Part shown: one piece after another, positions 53,331 through 61,748 of the stretch
Numbering within the stretch: position 1 is the stretch's first letter
Layout of the letters: every line of letters starts with the position of its first letter
Assembly (NCBI RefSeq): GCF_002214385.1
Contig: NZ_CP014855.1
Span: 1,426,001-1,490,000 of the forward strand
Direction: 5' to 3'
From: Thermococcus gorgonarius
Lineage (GTDB): Archaea > Methanobacteriota_B > Thermococci > Thermococcales > Thermococcaceae
Length of the DNA stretch: 64,000 bases
Program-made: the position numbers and the translations under genes
Notes under the pieces: model-generated
The model's input: only the letters and a program-made list of their open reading frames with translations
What the model was told of the DNA's origin: nothing
Databases searched by the model: none

Positions 53331-54626
53331 TTAAAGCTGTGAGAGTGATTCAAAGAGCTTGCTCCAGAGTTTGAGTGTGGTCACCTCGGTGAGCATCAGC
53401 ATGCCGAGAGCAATCAGGGTGAGCCCGAGGGCCAGTTCCCACTTGGAGCTTTTTCCGCCGAGCGAGACCCCACGGGAGAGCAGTTTCCTGTTTATCCACT
53501 CACCCAGGTCTTTGGACATGGTGATGAGGTAAACTGTAAGGCCCATCCCGAGACCGTAGGTGCCCATGACGACCACACCCTTGAGAGTCTCCCCGGTTAG
53601 GGCCGCCGTAATGACAGCGAAGCCGACGTAAGGCGCTATACAGCCGAGCCACGTCGCCCCCAACGCGGAACCGAGGGCGAAGTCGTAGGCGATGCCCTTC
53701 TTTGAGACTATTCCCTCAGCTGGAGAGAAGCTTAGGAGCCTCTCGAGCCTTGCCCTCAGGTCAGCACTTACAAAGCTCGCTCCAATGAGTATGAAGCCAA
53801 CTCCGCCGATGAGGTAGAGCGCCCCCTGTATTTGGGAAGCGTAGCTCCCCAGACTGCCAACCAGCGCACCGAGGAGGGCGAAGGAAGCAACCATGCCTAC
53901 TATTATTACTTCCACCCTTCTCCTAGCGAAGGTGAGCGAGAGCGCCCCCGCTATAACCGGCAGCACGCAGGGAGAGAAGACGCTAAGCACCCCGGCGGAG
54001 AAGATGGGGAGAAGAACCGTGAGGCTCAGCCTTGTGCCCGAAGATTCCTCCGTCACTACTTCTTTTGCGGTTTCCGTCTGAGTACTGTTGGTGGTTGAGT
54101 TCTGGAGCTCGTCTCCAATTGCCGTTTTTATAAAGAACTCCAAACCATCTGGAGTCAGGGCGCCAACGGCAACTCCCTTGAGAACCTTCTCGCCGTTCTC
54201 GACCTTGAAGAGAACCATCGTTGGCGTCCCCGGGACGCCGACGTTTATCTTCTCCCCTGGATTCTTCGGCGTGTAATAGCCTGAGTTCTCGGGCTGGATT
54301 ACGAAGACCTTCTCCTTTACGACGTATCGAAGATTAGTGAGCTCTCTTCCTTTGTAGACGTCAATAGCCACCAGGTTGATGCCGCTCAGAACTTCCCTGG
54401 CCTTCTGCGTTGGAAAAACGCTCTCCTTCATATAGCGACAGGCAGGACAGCTCTGGGAGTGGTAGAAGAGGAAGAAGTATTCCCCCTCGTGGGCGGATAT
54501 GAGAGCGTTAAGTTCCTCCTCGCTCGAAACGTCGTGGAACCCAAGCCCCCCGTAGGAGACCTCGCCGGCAGCGACGAACCCCGCGAAAATGAGCGATAGC
54601 ACGAATATTAAGAGCGCTCTCCTCAC
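53331..54626 (-). CDS. Thioredoxin-fold plus CcdA/DsbD-type thiol-disulfide transporter
   Basis: A 431-residue fusion. Signal helix (about 4-22), extracellular thioredoxin-like domain with FYHSQSCPACRYM (CPAC redox site near 60) and VPGTPTMVLFK (cis-Pro), a Thr/Ser linker near 190, then a six-to-seven-helix CcdA domain with FSPCVLPVI and LGCIAPYVG, the two transmembrane redox cysteines. It should carry reducing power outward and deliver it to extracytoplasmic thiols. GTG at 54626 has GGTGA 5 nt before it; GTG at 54635 is an alternative. Followed by DUF302 in one unit. Confidence 0.88.
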   Translation of the reverse strand: MRRALLIFVLSLIFAGFVAAGEVSYGGLGFHDVSSEEELNALISAHEGEYFFLFYHSQSCPACRYMKESVFPTQKAREVLSGINLVAIDVYKGRELTNLRYVVKEKVFVIQPENSGYYTPKNPGEKINVGVPGTPTMVLFKVENGEKVLKGVAVGALTPDGLEFFIKTAIGDELQNSTTNSTQTETAKEVVTEESSGTRLSLTVLLPIFSAGVLSVFSPCVLPVIAGALSLTFARRRVEVIIVGMVASFALLGALVGSLGSYASQIQGALYLIGGVGFILIGASFVSADLRARLERLLSFSPAEGIVSKKGIAYDFALGSALGATWLGCIAPYVGFAVITAALTGETLKGVVVMGTYGLGMGLTVYLITMSKDLGEWINRKLLSRGVSLGGKSSKWELALGLTLIALGMLMLTEVTTLKLWSKLFESLSQL

Positions 54627-54860
54627 CCCGTTCACCCGGAATAGCTCAATAACGCCGTTAAAAAGACTTTTCTTGAAGGATTTTTCATTAAAATGTCATT
54701 GGAACGTAGCTTTTTTTCCAAATAATCCGCAATTATTTTTCCCACGTATTCGACTCCGGTGTACTTTTCAAGGGAAACTGTGAACTTAAGCGTGTAAAAA
54801 GGTTTTAGAAAGGCTTGATGCGAAGGGGAAATGTTCTGAAGCCGTGGAATAAGCACGGGG

Positions 54861-55400
54861 TTAGGCCTTAAACGGCATTCCGAACTCGTTTTTACTAACC
54901 TTTTCCCATTCGAAGACATCTTCCCCGTGGGGAGGCTTCTTCTCCGCGGGATAGCCAACCCCAATGATGCAGAGGACGCGGTAGTTTTCTGGGATGTTCA
55001 AGAGCTCCCTGACGTACTCCTCGGCCGTTTTCTCTTCACTGTGCATCCTGTTCCTTATCTGCACCCAGAAGGAGCTCAGGCCAAGGTCAAAGGCAGCTAA
55101 CTGTATGTGCTCTGCCGCTATGCTTGCATCTTCAATCCATACGTCGCTCCTGCTCTCGTCCGCGGTTACAACGATCGCCAGCGGCGCTGTGGCCAGACCT
55201 GAAGCCCCAAGCTTGGCCTTAGACAGGGCCTTCAACTTCTCCTTGTTGTCAACCACGATGAAGTGCCAGGGCCTCCTGTTGAAGGAGCTCGGTGAGAGGA
55301 AGGCCGACTCTAAGAGCTTCTCCACAAACTCCTCTGGAACGGGCCTGTCCTGGAAGCGCCTCACGCTCCTCCTTCTGCGAAGAACTTCGAAGAACTCCAT
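54861..55400 (-). CDS. Nitroreductase-family FMN oxidoreductase
   Basis: A 179-residue nitroreductase-fold protein: RRRRSVRRFQDRPVPEEFVE and SAFLSPSSFNRRPWHFIVV (FMN contacts) then AAEHIQLAAFDLGLSSFWV and VLCIIGVGYPAEKKPP. The substrate is unknown; homologues reduce nitro compounds, flavins or quinones with NAD(P)H. ATG start. The 234 bp before the next gene downstream contain no clear feature. Confidence 0.9.
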   Translation of the reverse strand: MEFFEVLRRRRSVRRFQDRPVPEEFVEKLLESAFLSPSSFNRRPWHFIVVDNKEKLKALSKAKLGASGLATAPLAIVVTADESRSDVWIEDASIAAEHIQLAAFDLGLSSFWVQIRNRMHSEEKTAEEYVRELLNIPENYRVLCIIGVGYPAEKKPPHGEDVFEWEKVSKNEFGMPFKA

Positions 55401-55535
55401 AGCACCACCGTGAAGGATTCTCCAAGGGCTTTAATACCCTTACGCCGCTTCCCATAAGTTCTGGCTACCCGCAGTATCCCATCTCACTGAAAAGCTTTAT
55501 AATCCGCGTCTGTGTCTCGGAGGCGAGGGGAGATA

Positions 55536-56598
55536 GTGGCTAAGGGCCTGGCGGAATTCATAAAGCGGGAACGTAGTCCTACTTCTCAGGGACGGCTCGC
55601 TCCTCAAAAGGACGCCTGCTCTTATAGACTGGGGCGGGCTTTCACTGATAACCTCGCTTATACTCGTCTCCCGAGGACTCGAACTGTCGGGGGCCTTCGG
55701 GAAGCTTTCGCTCCAAATCATTGCCCTCTCCCGCGGTTCGGAAAGGAGGCTCGCCATGATTCTCCTCCCGACCATAGCGCTGTCTTCGGCAATCATAATG
55801 AACGACACCGCCATGCTCATTTTCATCCCCTTTATTGTAGCTCTCTCGCGCCTCATTGAGAAAGACATGACGGCTTTGGTCGTCTTTTCGGCCATAGCGG
55901 CGAACGTCGGCTCCGCCCTGACCCCGATAGGAAACCCCCAGAACATAATAATCTGGAGACATTACGGCGTTCCCTTCCCAGACTTCGTAGCCTATATACT
56001 CCCCTTCGTCCTGCTCTGGTTGATCCTTCTCCGCCTCTTTGCCTTTGTGACCTTCAGGGGTTCCCTCCCCGAAAGAAAGCTCCACCAGGTGAAGGTCCGT
56101 GAAGGCCTGCTCTGGAGTTCGCTCTTTCTGCTGATAGCTAACATCGTGCTCGCCCGGGAAGGAAAGGCCCTCTGGACGTTGCCCCTCACCGTGGTGATTC
56201 TCTCCCTGGTCGGGGGGGACGTTTTACTCAGCTTCGACTGGGCCCTGGTGTTGACCTTCGCGTTAATCTTCGTGGACTTCGGCGAACTCTCAAGGATTAT
56301 GGCCTCGCTGGGTTTCCATCCACCTTCGTCCAGGATTGGGCTGTTCATCTCTTCAGCACTCCTCAGCCAGGCGGTGAGCAACGTGCCCGCCACTGTCCTG
56401 CTCCTTTCCGCAGAGAACTGGGGCCCGCTCGCCGTGGGAGTTAACGCCGGCGGAACGGGCTTCATGGTGGGCTCGCTGGCAAACCTGATAGCGATAAGGA
56501 TAGCGCGGATGAGCATAGAGGATTTCCACCGCTATTCGGTGCCGTACTTCCTTCTGATCCTTCTCCTGTCCGCTTTACTCCTCTGGATTCTCCCTTAG
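55536..56598 (+). pseudogene. SLC13/ArsB-NhaD-type anion transporter with 5' frameshift
   Basis: The start GTG 55536 (GGAGGCGAGGGGAG before it) reads VAKGLAEFIKRE and then fails. In the next frame, bounded by a TAA at 55561, the sequence VVLLLRDGSLLKRTPALIDW, GGLSLITSLILVSRGLELSG follows directly and continues in frame into the transporter (NDTAMLIFIPFIVAL, ALTPIGNPQNI, LSQAVSNVPATVLLL, NAGGTGFMVGSLANLIA). No start codon exists in that frame before 55756. One extra base between 55564 and 55575 explains it. The family includes ArsB, CitM and Na+/dicarboxylate carriers. Confidence 0.8.
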
Positions 56599-56680
56599 GC
56601 GGATCGCCCCGTAAGGCAGAGCAGGTGAAAATGAAAGAAGAGAGGTTGCCGGGTTTTAGCTATGGAGCTTTCGAGTGCTA

Positions 56681-57589
56681 TCAGTCCCAGCCTTCAAGGA
56701 TCTCCTTCAATACCTCACGCACCCCGTCCCTGTCCTTCCTTGCCCTCTCTATGAGCGTCCTTATCATTGAAGCCAGCTCTGTATCCTGGAGGAGCATCTT
56801 AATGGAGTCCGCTATCACGTTTTCGTCAATGTATATCATCTTCTTCGTCATTCCGCCGTCTATGACCACGTTGACACCCGTCATCCAGCCGGCTTCGTCG
56901 GAAGCCAGAAAAGCAACGAGCGCGGCAACATCCTCCGGCCGCCCGACCCTTCCGGCCGGATGCTGTCCGTGGTCAAGGGGGCTTAACTCAGGTCTTCTTG
57001 GGGGTATCTGCCACTCACTCGTGTCTATCCAGCCGGGAGAAACTGCCAGAACCCTTATCCTGTAAGGTGCGAGGCTCATCGCGAGGGCGTGCGTCAGTGC
57101 GAGCAATCCCCCCTTGGAAGCCGAATATGGCTCCGTGTTCGGCTCGGACTGGAGTGCCCTCGTAGAGGCTATGTTTATTATCACACCTCCTCTCTCCTTC
57201 ATGTATCTGACGGCATGTTTGGCACATAGATATGGCCCGGTGAGGTTGACGTCTATTACTCTCCTCCACTCATCGAGCGTCTGGAGCTCCAGAGGTTTTT
57301 CGTATCCTATGCCGGCATTGTTCACAAGGACGTCGATTGAGCCAAAAGTTTCATAAACCTTGTCAATGGCTTTGGAAACTTCTTCCTCAACGGAGACATC
57401 CGCCTTGAAGAACTTGACCGATAAACCCATTGAAGTGAGCTGCTTCTCCCTTATCCTGCCGGCCTCTTCGTCAACGTCCAGGATGGCCGTTTTACAGCCC
57501 TCAGATGCGAGGCGGTGGGCTATCGCCGCGCCTATACCCCTTGCACCCCCGGTTACGATGCAGGTTTTGCCCTCAAATCTACCGGACAT
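56681..57589 (-). CDS. SDR-family oxidoreductase with C-terminal extension
   Basis: The 302-residue protein has a classical SDR core: TGGARGIGAAIAHRLAS (cofactor), NNAGIGYEKPLEL, INIASTRALQSEPNTEPYSA with catalytic Ser, Tyr and Lys (YSASKGG), and VSPGWIDTSEW. Core ends near residue 245; a helical extension of about 55 residues follows (IYIDENVIADSIKMLLQDTE...EILEGWD), absent from ordinary SDRs. The substrate is unknown. ATG at 57589 after GGAGGTG. Confidence 0.88.
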   Translation of the reverse strand: MSGRFEGKTCIVTGGARGIGAAIAHRLASEGCKTAILDVDEEAGRIREKQLTSMGLSVKFFKADVSVEEEVSKAIDKVYETFGSIDVLVNNAGIGYEKPLELQTLDEWRRVIDVNLTGPYLCAKHAVRYMKERGGVIINIASTRALQSEPNTEPYSASKGGLLALTHALAMSLAPYRIRVLAVSPGWIDTSEWQIPPRRPELSPLDHGQHPAGRVGRPEDVAALVAFLASDEAGWMTGVNVVIDGGMTKKMIYIDENVIADSIKMLLQDTELASMIRTLIERARKDRDGVREVLKEILEGWD

Positions 57590-57686
57590 TTTAACACCTC
57601 CCAAAGCTCTTCCTGCTGTTTAAGGCATTTCCAAGCCCATACTCCTAAAGTATACTTCTCCTTTTAAGAAGGTTTACGCCGTAGGC

Positions 57687-58253
57687 TTAGAGGTGCTCCT
57701 CCTTCTCTCTAAGCTTTTCCCTTACCTCATCCCTTATCGGCCCGAGGGCCCTTGCGTACTTCTCAAGGGTCCTGAAAAGCCGTTCAACTCTCTCTTCGTA
57801 CTTCTCGTCTCTAAGCTCCTCGCCCTCAAAGATATCATCAACGTTGTAGAAGAGCACCTGGCCAACGGGGAGCATGCGGTAGTTGAGCATCGCGGTTCTA
57901 AGCTCCATCAGGAGCCTCGTCCCTCCGGTAACGACTGAAACCGTGACTATCCCAACGGGTAAAGCCTCGTACTCGTCGTAAATCGTGTCGAGGAGTATCT
58001 TAAGCTCGCCGGGATAGCTCCCGTTGTACTCAGGTGCAACTATAACCAGGGCATCAGCCTCAAGGATTTTGGCCCTGTAACGCTCCATCTCCGGAGTTAC
58101 CTTCCAGCGGTGGGTGTAGCAGAGGAGGTAGTCCTTTACATCCATCAGCTCCGCTTCCCAGCCAAGCTCGCTCGCCTTTCTGGCGAGATATCTCGCTACC
58201 TTCTCGCTCTTCCGCCCTTCCCTTGCCGTCCCGAGAATTATCTTAACCTTCAT
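57687..58253 (-). CDS. NADPH-dependent FMN reductase-family flavoprotein
   Basis: A 188-residue flavodoxin-like protein: KIILGTAREGRKSEKVARYLA (phosphate loop), then VIVAPEYNGSYPGELKILLD, the pattern of NAD(P)H:FMN/quinone reductases, and VSVVTGGTRLLMELR. Likely moves electrons from NAD(P)H to flavin, quinone or metal ions. ATG with GGTGAT upstream. Single gene, 97 bp from the SDR gene. Confidence 0.9.
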   Translation of the reverse strand: MKVKIILGTAREGRKSEKVARYLARKASELGWEAELMDVKDYLLCYTHRWKVTPEMERYRAKILEADALVIVAPEYNGSYPGELKILLDTIYDEYEALPVGIVTVSVVTGGTRLLMELRTAMLNYRMLPVGQVLFYNVDDIFEGEELRDEKYEERVERLFRTLEKYARALGPIRDEVREKLREKEEHL

Positions 58254-58330
58254 ACCATCACCGGAGAGGGCTCGTTCAGGGGGTTATTTAAATTTGCTTC
58301 CCACATCGGAAAGCACCGAATTTCGAAAGT

Positions 58331-58450
58331 TCATCCCTCGGCCAGAAGCAGGCCCTGCTCGTTGTAAGCCCTAATTTTCTCAAATCCCGCGTTTTTGAGG
58401 ACTGAGATAACATCCCTCAGAATCCGATTTTGGAGGTTTATGGCCAGCAT
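58331..58450 (-). pseudogene. Probable truncated 3' gene fragment or 39-residue protein
   Basis: An ATG at 58450 opens MLAINLQNRILRDVISVLKN, AGFEKIRAYNEQGLLLAEG, then stop. The frame upstream has a TGA four codons earlier. The helix-strand character looks like a genuine domain end, but no ribosome site precedes the ATG, so a remnant is more likely than a peptide gene. Family not recognised. Nothing else found in the 298-bp gap. Confidence 0.35.
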
Positions 58451-58551
58451 CTCGTAGAGAGGTCAATTTACCATTTGAAGATTGCGATTCTCCGCGGTAA
58501 AAGACTTTACAGATGAGCCTTCACTCAATAAGACAGAAAAGAAAAAGGAGT

Positions 58552-59163
58552 TCAGGCGAAGGTAACGCTCCTGTCCTTGAGGGAGCGGTTGAGCAGGTCG
58601 GCGTGCTCCAGCGTAACCTGGTACTCCGCTATCTTCTCGAGCTTGATCTCCTTGCCGTCGAGGATTATCTTGTTGACGTAGACCTTGCCCTCGTCGAAGC
58701 CGACGGTGTAGACGAAGAGGTCCTTCTTGCTCAGGTACTCCCTGATCTTCTCGTCCTCCAAAGCTTTGGCAAGGCCTCCAGCCGCGAATATCCTGACGTG
58801 GACGACGAACGCTCCAGGAACGTCCTTCTCGGCGAACTGCCTGAGTGTCTCGACGAATATCTCCTTGGTCTCCTCGATTGGGGTCTCACCGCCGAACTGG
58901 AGAACCGTAACCTGCGGGGCGAACTCCTTCACGCGCTCCGCTACCTCAGCCTCCTTGCCCTTCTCGGCGAGGAAGTGGTAGGTAACGCCTCCGCTGAGGG
59001 TTATGAAGGTCGCCTCGGTAGCCGTCGCTATGCTGGAGCAGATTATGTTCCTGCTGGCAACAACCGCGACCTTGTTGAGTCCGAGGTCGGCAAGGGCCTT
59101 TCCGACGAGCCTTCCGGTCAAAGCCCTCAGGTAGATCTCCTCCTCAAAGGTTGTCTTCGCCAT
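58552..59163 (-). CDS. Conserved-looking protein of unknown function opposite ferritin
   Basis: I do not recognise this 203-residue protein. No signal peptide or membrane segment. Features: a helix with RALTGRLVGKALADLGLNKV, a central VAVVASRNIICSSIATATEA stretch, GGVTYHFLAEKGKEAEVAER and a final LDGKEIKLEKIAEYQVTLEH. One cysteine (IICSS). The expression signals are excellent: GGAGGTGATGTGAA before the ATG, TATA near 59224-59236. It is divergent from ferritin across a shared AT-rich region, so the two may be co-regulated (iron or oxidative stress). Confidence 0.75.
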   Translation of the reverse strand: MAKTTFEEEIYLRALTGRLVGKALADLGLNKVAVVASRNIICSSIATATEATFITLSGGVTYHFLAEKGKEAEVAERVKEFAPQVTVLQFGGETPIEETKEIFVETLRQFAEKDVPGAFVVHVRIFAAGGLAKALEDEKIREYLSKKDLFVYTVGFDEGKVYVNKIILDGKEIKLEKIAEYQVTLEHADLLNRSLKDRSVTFA

Positions 59164-59467
59164 TTCACATCACCTCCATACCCACTTTTGTGGGTTTGTT
59201 CTCGATATTGTCCAATGAAATTCGGAAATATAACTTTTTCGGTTTCCCTAATGAACTTTTATCAGCCGAAATAAATTTTGCTTTTGACAAGATGACAAAA
59301 ACATGCCTTAATTTGACCACTTTTTTGACATTTTGATTGTACAAAAATGTAAACTTGCCAGAATTTCAATCACTCGCGGTGGTGATGGGCAAAGATTTTA
59401 GTCTAGAGTTAAGTTTGATAGATAAACTTATAAGGTTCGAAAACAAGAGTAACCTGAGGTGATGTTA
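59164..59467. promoter_or_regulatory. Divergent AT-rich promoter region between the unknown gene and ferritin
   Basis: This 304-bp gap contains no gene. It holds a TATA-like GGAAATATAACT (59224-59235) for the leftward gene and AAACTTATAAGG (59424-59435) for ferritin, plus T-rich and A-rich stretches. I could not find a convincing inverted repeat shared by both promoters. Confidence 0.5.
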
Positions 59468-59989
59468 ATGCTCAGCGAAAGAATGTTAAAGGCCCTGAAC
59501 GAACAGCTCAATAAGGAGCTCTTCTCGGCGTACTTCTACCTTGGCATAGCAGCCTACTTCAGGGACAAAAGCCTCGACGGCTTCGCCAGCTGGATGGAGG
59601 CTCAAGCAGAGGAGGAACTTGGCCACGCGCTCAGGATATACGACTACATCTTCGACCGCGGCGGGAAGGTCGAGCTCGAGAGGATAGAGAAGCCAAAGCA
59701 GGAGTTTGAGAGCCCGCTCAAGGCCTTTGAGGCGGTTTACCTTCACGAGGTCGGCGTTACCCAATCGATCTTCAAGCTTGTTGACCTGGCCAAGGAGGAG
59801 AACGACCACGCGACCTACAACTTCCTCCAGTGGTTCGTGGAGGAGCAGGTCGAGGAGGAGGCCAGCACCAAAGCTATCCTCGACAAGCTCAAGATAATCG
59901 GCGACCATCCAAACGGTCTCTTCATGCTCGACAGGGAGCTCGGAGCCAGGAGCTCTCAGCTCAGGGCTTTAATAAACCCCAAGGCCTGA
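59468..59989 (+). CDS. ftn: Ferritin (24-mer iron storage protein)
   Basis: The 173-residue four-helix ferritin starts [20 protein letters not shown], with ferroxidase ligands E ([11 protein letters not shown]), EEELGH (Glu/His) and later EEQVEEEA. It oxidises Fe(II) and stores Fe(III) in the cage, and is close to the well-known Pyrococcus ferritin. ATG at 59468 after GAGGTGAT; an ATG at 59462 and a GTG at 59459 are less suitable. A T-rich terminator-like TTTCCTTTTTC follows. Confidence 0.94.
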   Translation: MLSERMLKALNEQLNKELFSAYFYLGIAAYFRDKSLDGFASWMEAQAEEELGHALRIYDYIFDRGGKVELERIEKPKQEFESPLKAFEAVYLHEVGVTQSIFKLVDLAKEENDHATYNFLQWFVEEQVEEEASTKAILDKLKIIGDHPNGLFMLDRELGARSSQLRALINPKA

Positions 59990-60026
59990 TTTCCTTTTTC
60001 TCATTTTGATGTTCGGAGGTTCCTCA

Positions 60027-61634
60027 ATGCGGGTTTTTCTCCTCGGTGGAAGCGGCTTTATAGGTGGTTACGTTCTCAGGGAGCTTCTCCAGAGGGAGCA
60101 CGAGGTCGTTGTCCCAACGAGGAGGGACTTAAAGCACGATAAGGTCAGGACGATTAAGATTTCCGGAAGGCCGGAGGAGTACGCCCGGCTCGTGGAGAAA
60201 CTAAGCCCTGACGTCATCATAAACCTCATTGGAGTCCTCAAAGGCGATTATTTCGTCCACTACGAAATCCCCCGAGCTCTCTCCGATGCCATCAAAGGAA
60301 CGGGCATCAGATTGATTCAGATGAGCGCCCTCGGTGCCGATGAGAACTCTTCCATAGAGTACTTCAGGAGCAAGGCCCTCGGCGAGCGGGAAGTTAGAAA
60401 GCTCGAGGACTACGCGATAGTCAAGCCCTCTCTCGTCCTCGGGCCTGGACAGAGGCTTTTCAAAGAGGCTCTCCGCTGGAGGGTTTTTCCAAATCTTAAG
60501 ACACCCGTCCAGCCCGTTGACGTTCGAGATTTAGCAAAGCTCCTCGCGGACCTCGCTGAAGGTAATGGAAAGAGCGAGGTCAACGTCTGCGGGCCGGAAG
60601 TGGTTCCGCTCGGCCAGCTCGTGAAGCTTGTTGTGGATAAAGCTGGAAAGCGGATTTTCCTCATTTCCCTGCCCGAGTCCCTCTTAAGGGTCATGGGAAA
60701 GCTCGATAACTCCCTTTTAATGGCCTTAACTCCCAGCGTCTGCCCGGAAGAGGGAAGCGTTGAACTCGCGAAGAAGATAAGGGAGTACATGATACGGAGT
60801 GGAGGGAAGAGGATAAGGCCGAGGATAACTTTGGCGGTTTCAAAGGGCCTCGGCCTCGACGAGGAAGACGCCCTCGACCTCGCGTCTGCCGTTGAACTCA
60901 TCCACACTGCCAGCCTTATCCACGATGACGTCATAGACCTGGCTGAAAAGCGGAGGAACAGTCCAACGGTGCCCATGCAGTGGGGGCCGGAGTTGGCCGT
61001 TCTCAGCGGCGACTTCCTCTTCGTGAGGGCACTCAGGATAATCGCCTCGAAGAGGGTTGAGATGGTTGACTACGTCGCCAAAGTCGTTGAGGACATGGTG
61101 AAGGCTGAAATCCTGCAGGAGGCTGTGAGGGGGAGCGTCCACCTCGACATCGAAACCTACTACAAGATAATCGACGGAAAAACCGGTAAGCTCTTCGGGG
61201 CGTCCTTTGCGCTGCCCGCTTACTACATCGGGAAACCTTTCTGGAGGGAGCTTGACAGGGCTGGAACCCTCGTCGGCAGAGCCTTCCAGATAGTTGACGA
61301 CGTTCTCGACTACTTCCCGGGAACCGGCAAGGATCGCTTCAAGGGCTTACTCAACGGGAAGACGACTCTCCCTCTCATACTCTACTCCGAGCGCTACGGC
61401 TCCGCAATCGTCCAGAGAACCCTGCTCCAGCCTACGGAGGAGAATCTCCTCGACCTCTTTGAGAGGATGAGCAACGCCGGCGTCTTCAGGGAGGCCATGG
61501 AAACGGCGAGGGGCTTCCTGCGGGAGGCGTACGAGTCCATTAGGGCACTCCCCTTTGACTCCTCCGGTGTCATCTCGCTAGTCGATGAATACTTCGAGGG
61601 GGTCTTTGCGAAGTTCGAAAAAATTAGCGGTTAG
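60027..61634 (+). CDS. Fusion of an NDUFA9-like SDR and a polyprenyl diphosphate synthase
   Basis: One continuous frame of 535 residues. Residues 1-235: atypical extended SDR (FLLGGSGFIGGYVLRELLQ, VIINLIGVLKGDY, RLIQMSALGADENSSIEYFRS minus a few, KPSLVLGPGQ). Residues 241-535: isoprenyl diphosphate synthase lacking its first about 30 residues (RSGGKRIRPRITLAVSKGLG, first Asp motif DDVID at 300-304, GKTGKLF, second motif DDVLD at 424-428). Both Asp motifs are intact, so prenyl transfer is possible. The SDR is shorter than relatives. ATG at 60027 follows GGAGGT. The junction near 236-242 suggests a deletion fusion; a natural two-domain enzyme is the alternative. Confidence 0.8.
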   Translation: MRVFLLGGSGFIGGYVLRELLQREHEVVVPTRRDLKHDKVRTIKISGRPEEYARLVEKLSPDVIINLIGVLKGDYFVHYEIPRALSDAIKGTGIRLIQMSALGADENSSIEYFRSKALGEREVRKLEDYAIVKPSLVLGPGQRLFKEALRWRVFPNLKTPVQPVDVRDLAKLLADLAEGNGKSEVNVCGPEVVPLGQLVKLVVDKAGKRIFLISLPESLLRVMGKLDNSLLMALTPSVCPEEGSVELAKKIREYMIRSGGKRIRPRITLAVSKGLGLDEEDALDLASAVELIHTASLIHDDVIDLAEKRRNSPTVPMQWGPELAVLSGDFLFVRALRIIASKRVEMVDYVAKVVEDMVKAEILQEAVRGSVHLDIETYYKIIDGKTGKLFGASFALPAYYIGKPFWRELDRAGTLVGRAFQIVDDVLDYFPGTGKDRFKGLLNGKTTLPLILYSERYGSAIVQRTLLQPTEENLLDLFERMSNAGVFREAMETARGFLREAYESIRALPFDSSGVISLVDEYFEGVFAKFEKISG

Positions 61635-61748
61635 CCTATCGGATTTCACGTATTTGTGCATCCGTTAAAAGGACTTTCGAAAATCGCCGAAAAACTTTAA
61701 AAGGTTAATTAGACCAACCTAATGGGTTTAGGTTCAGGGGGGCGGGAG

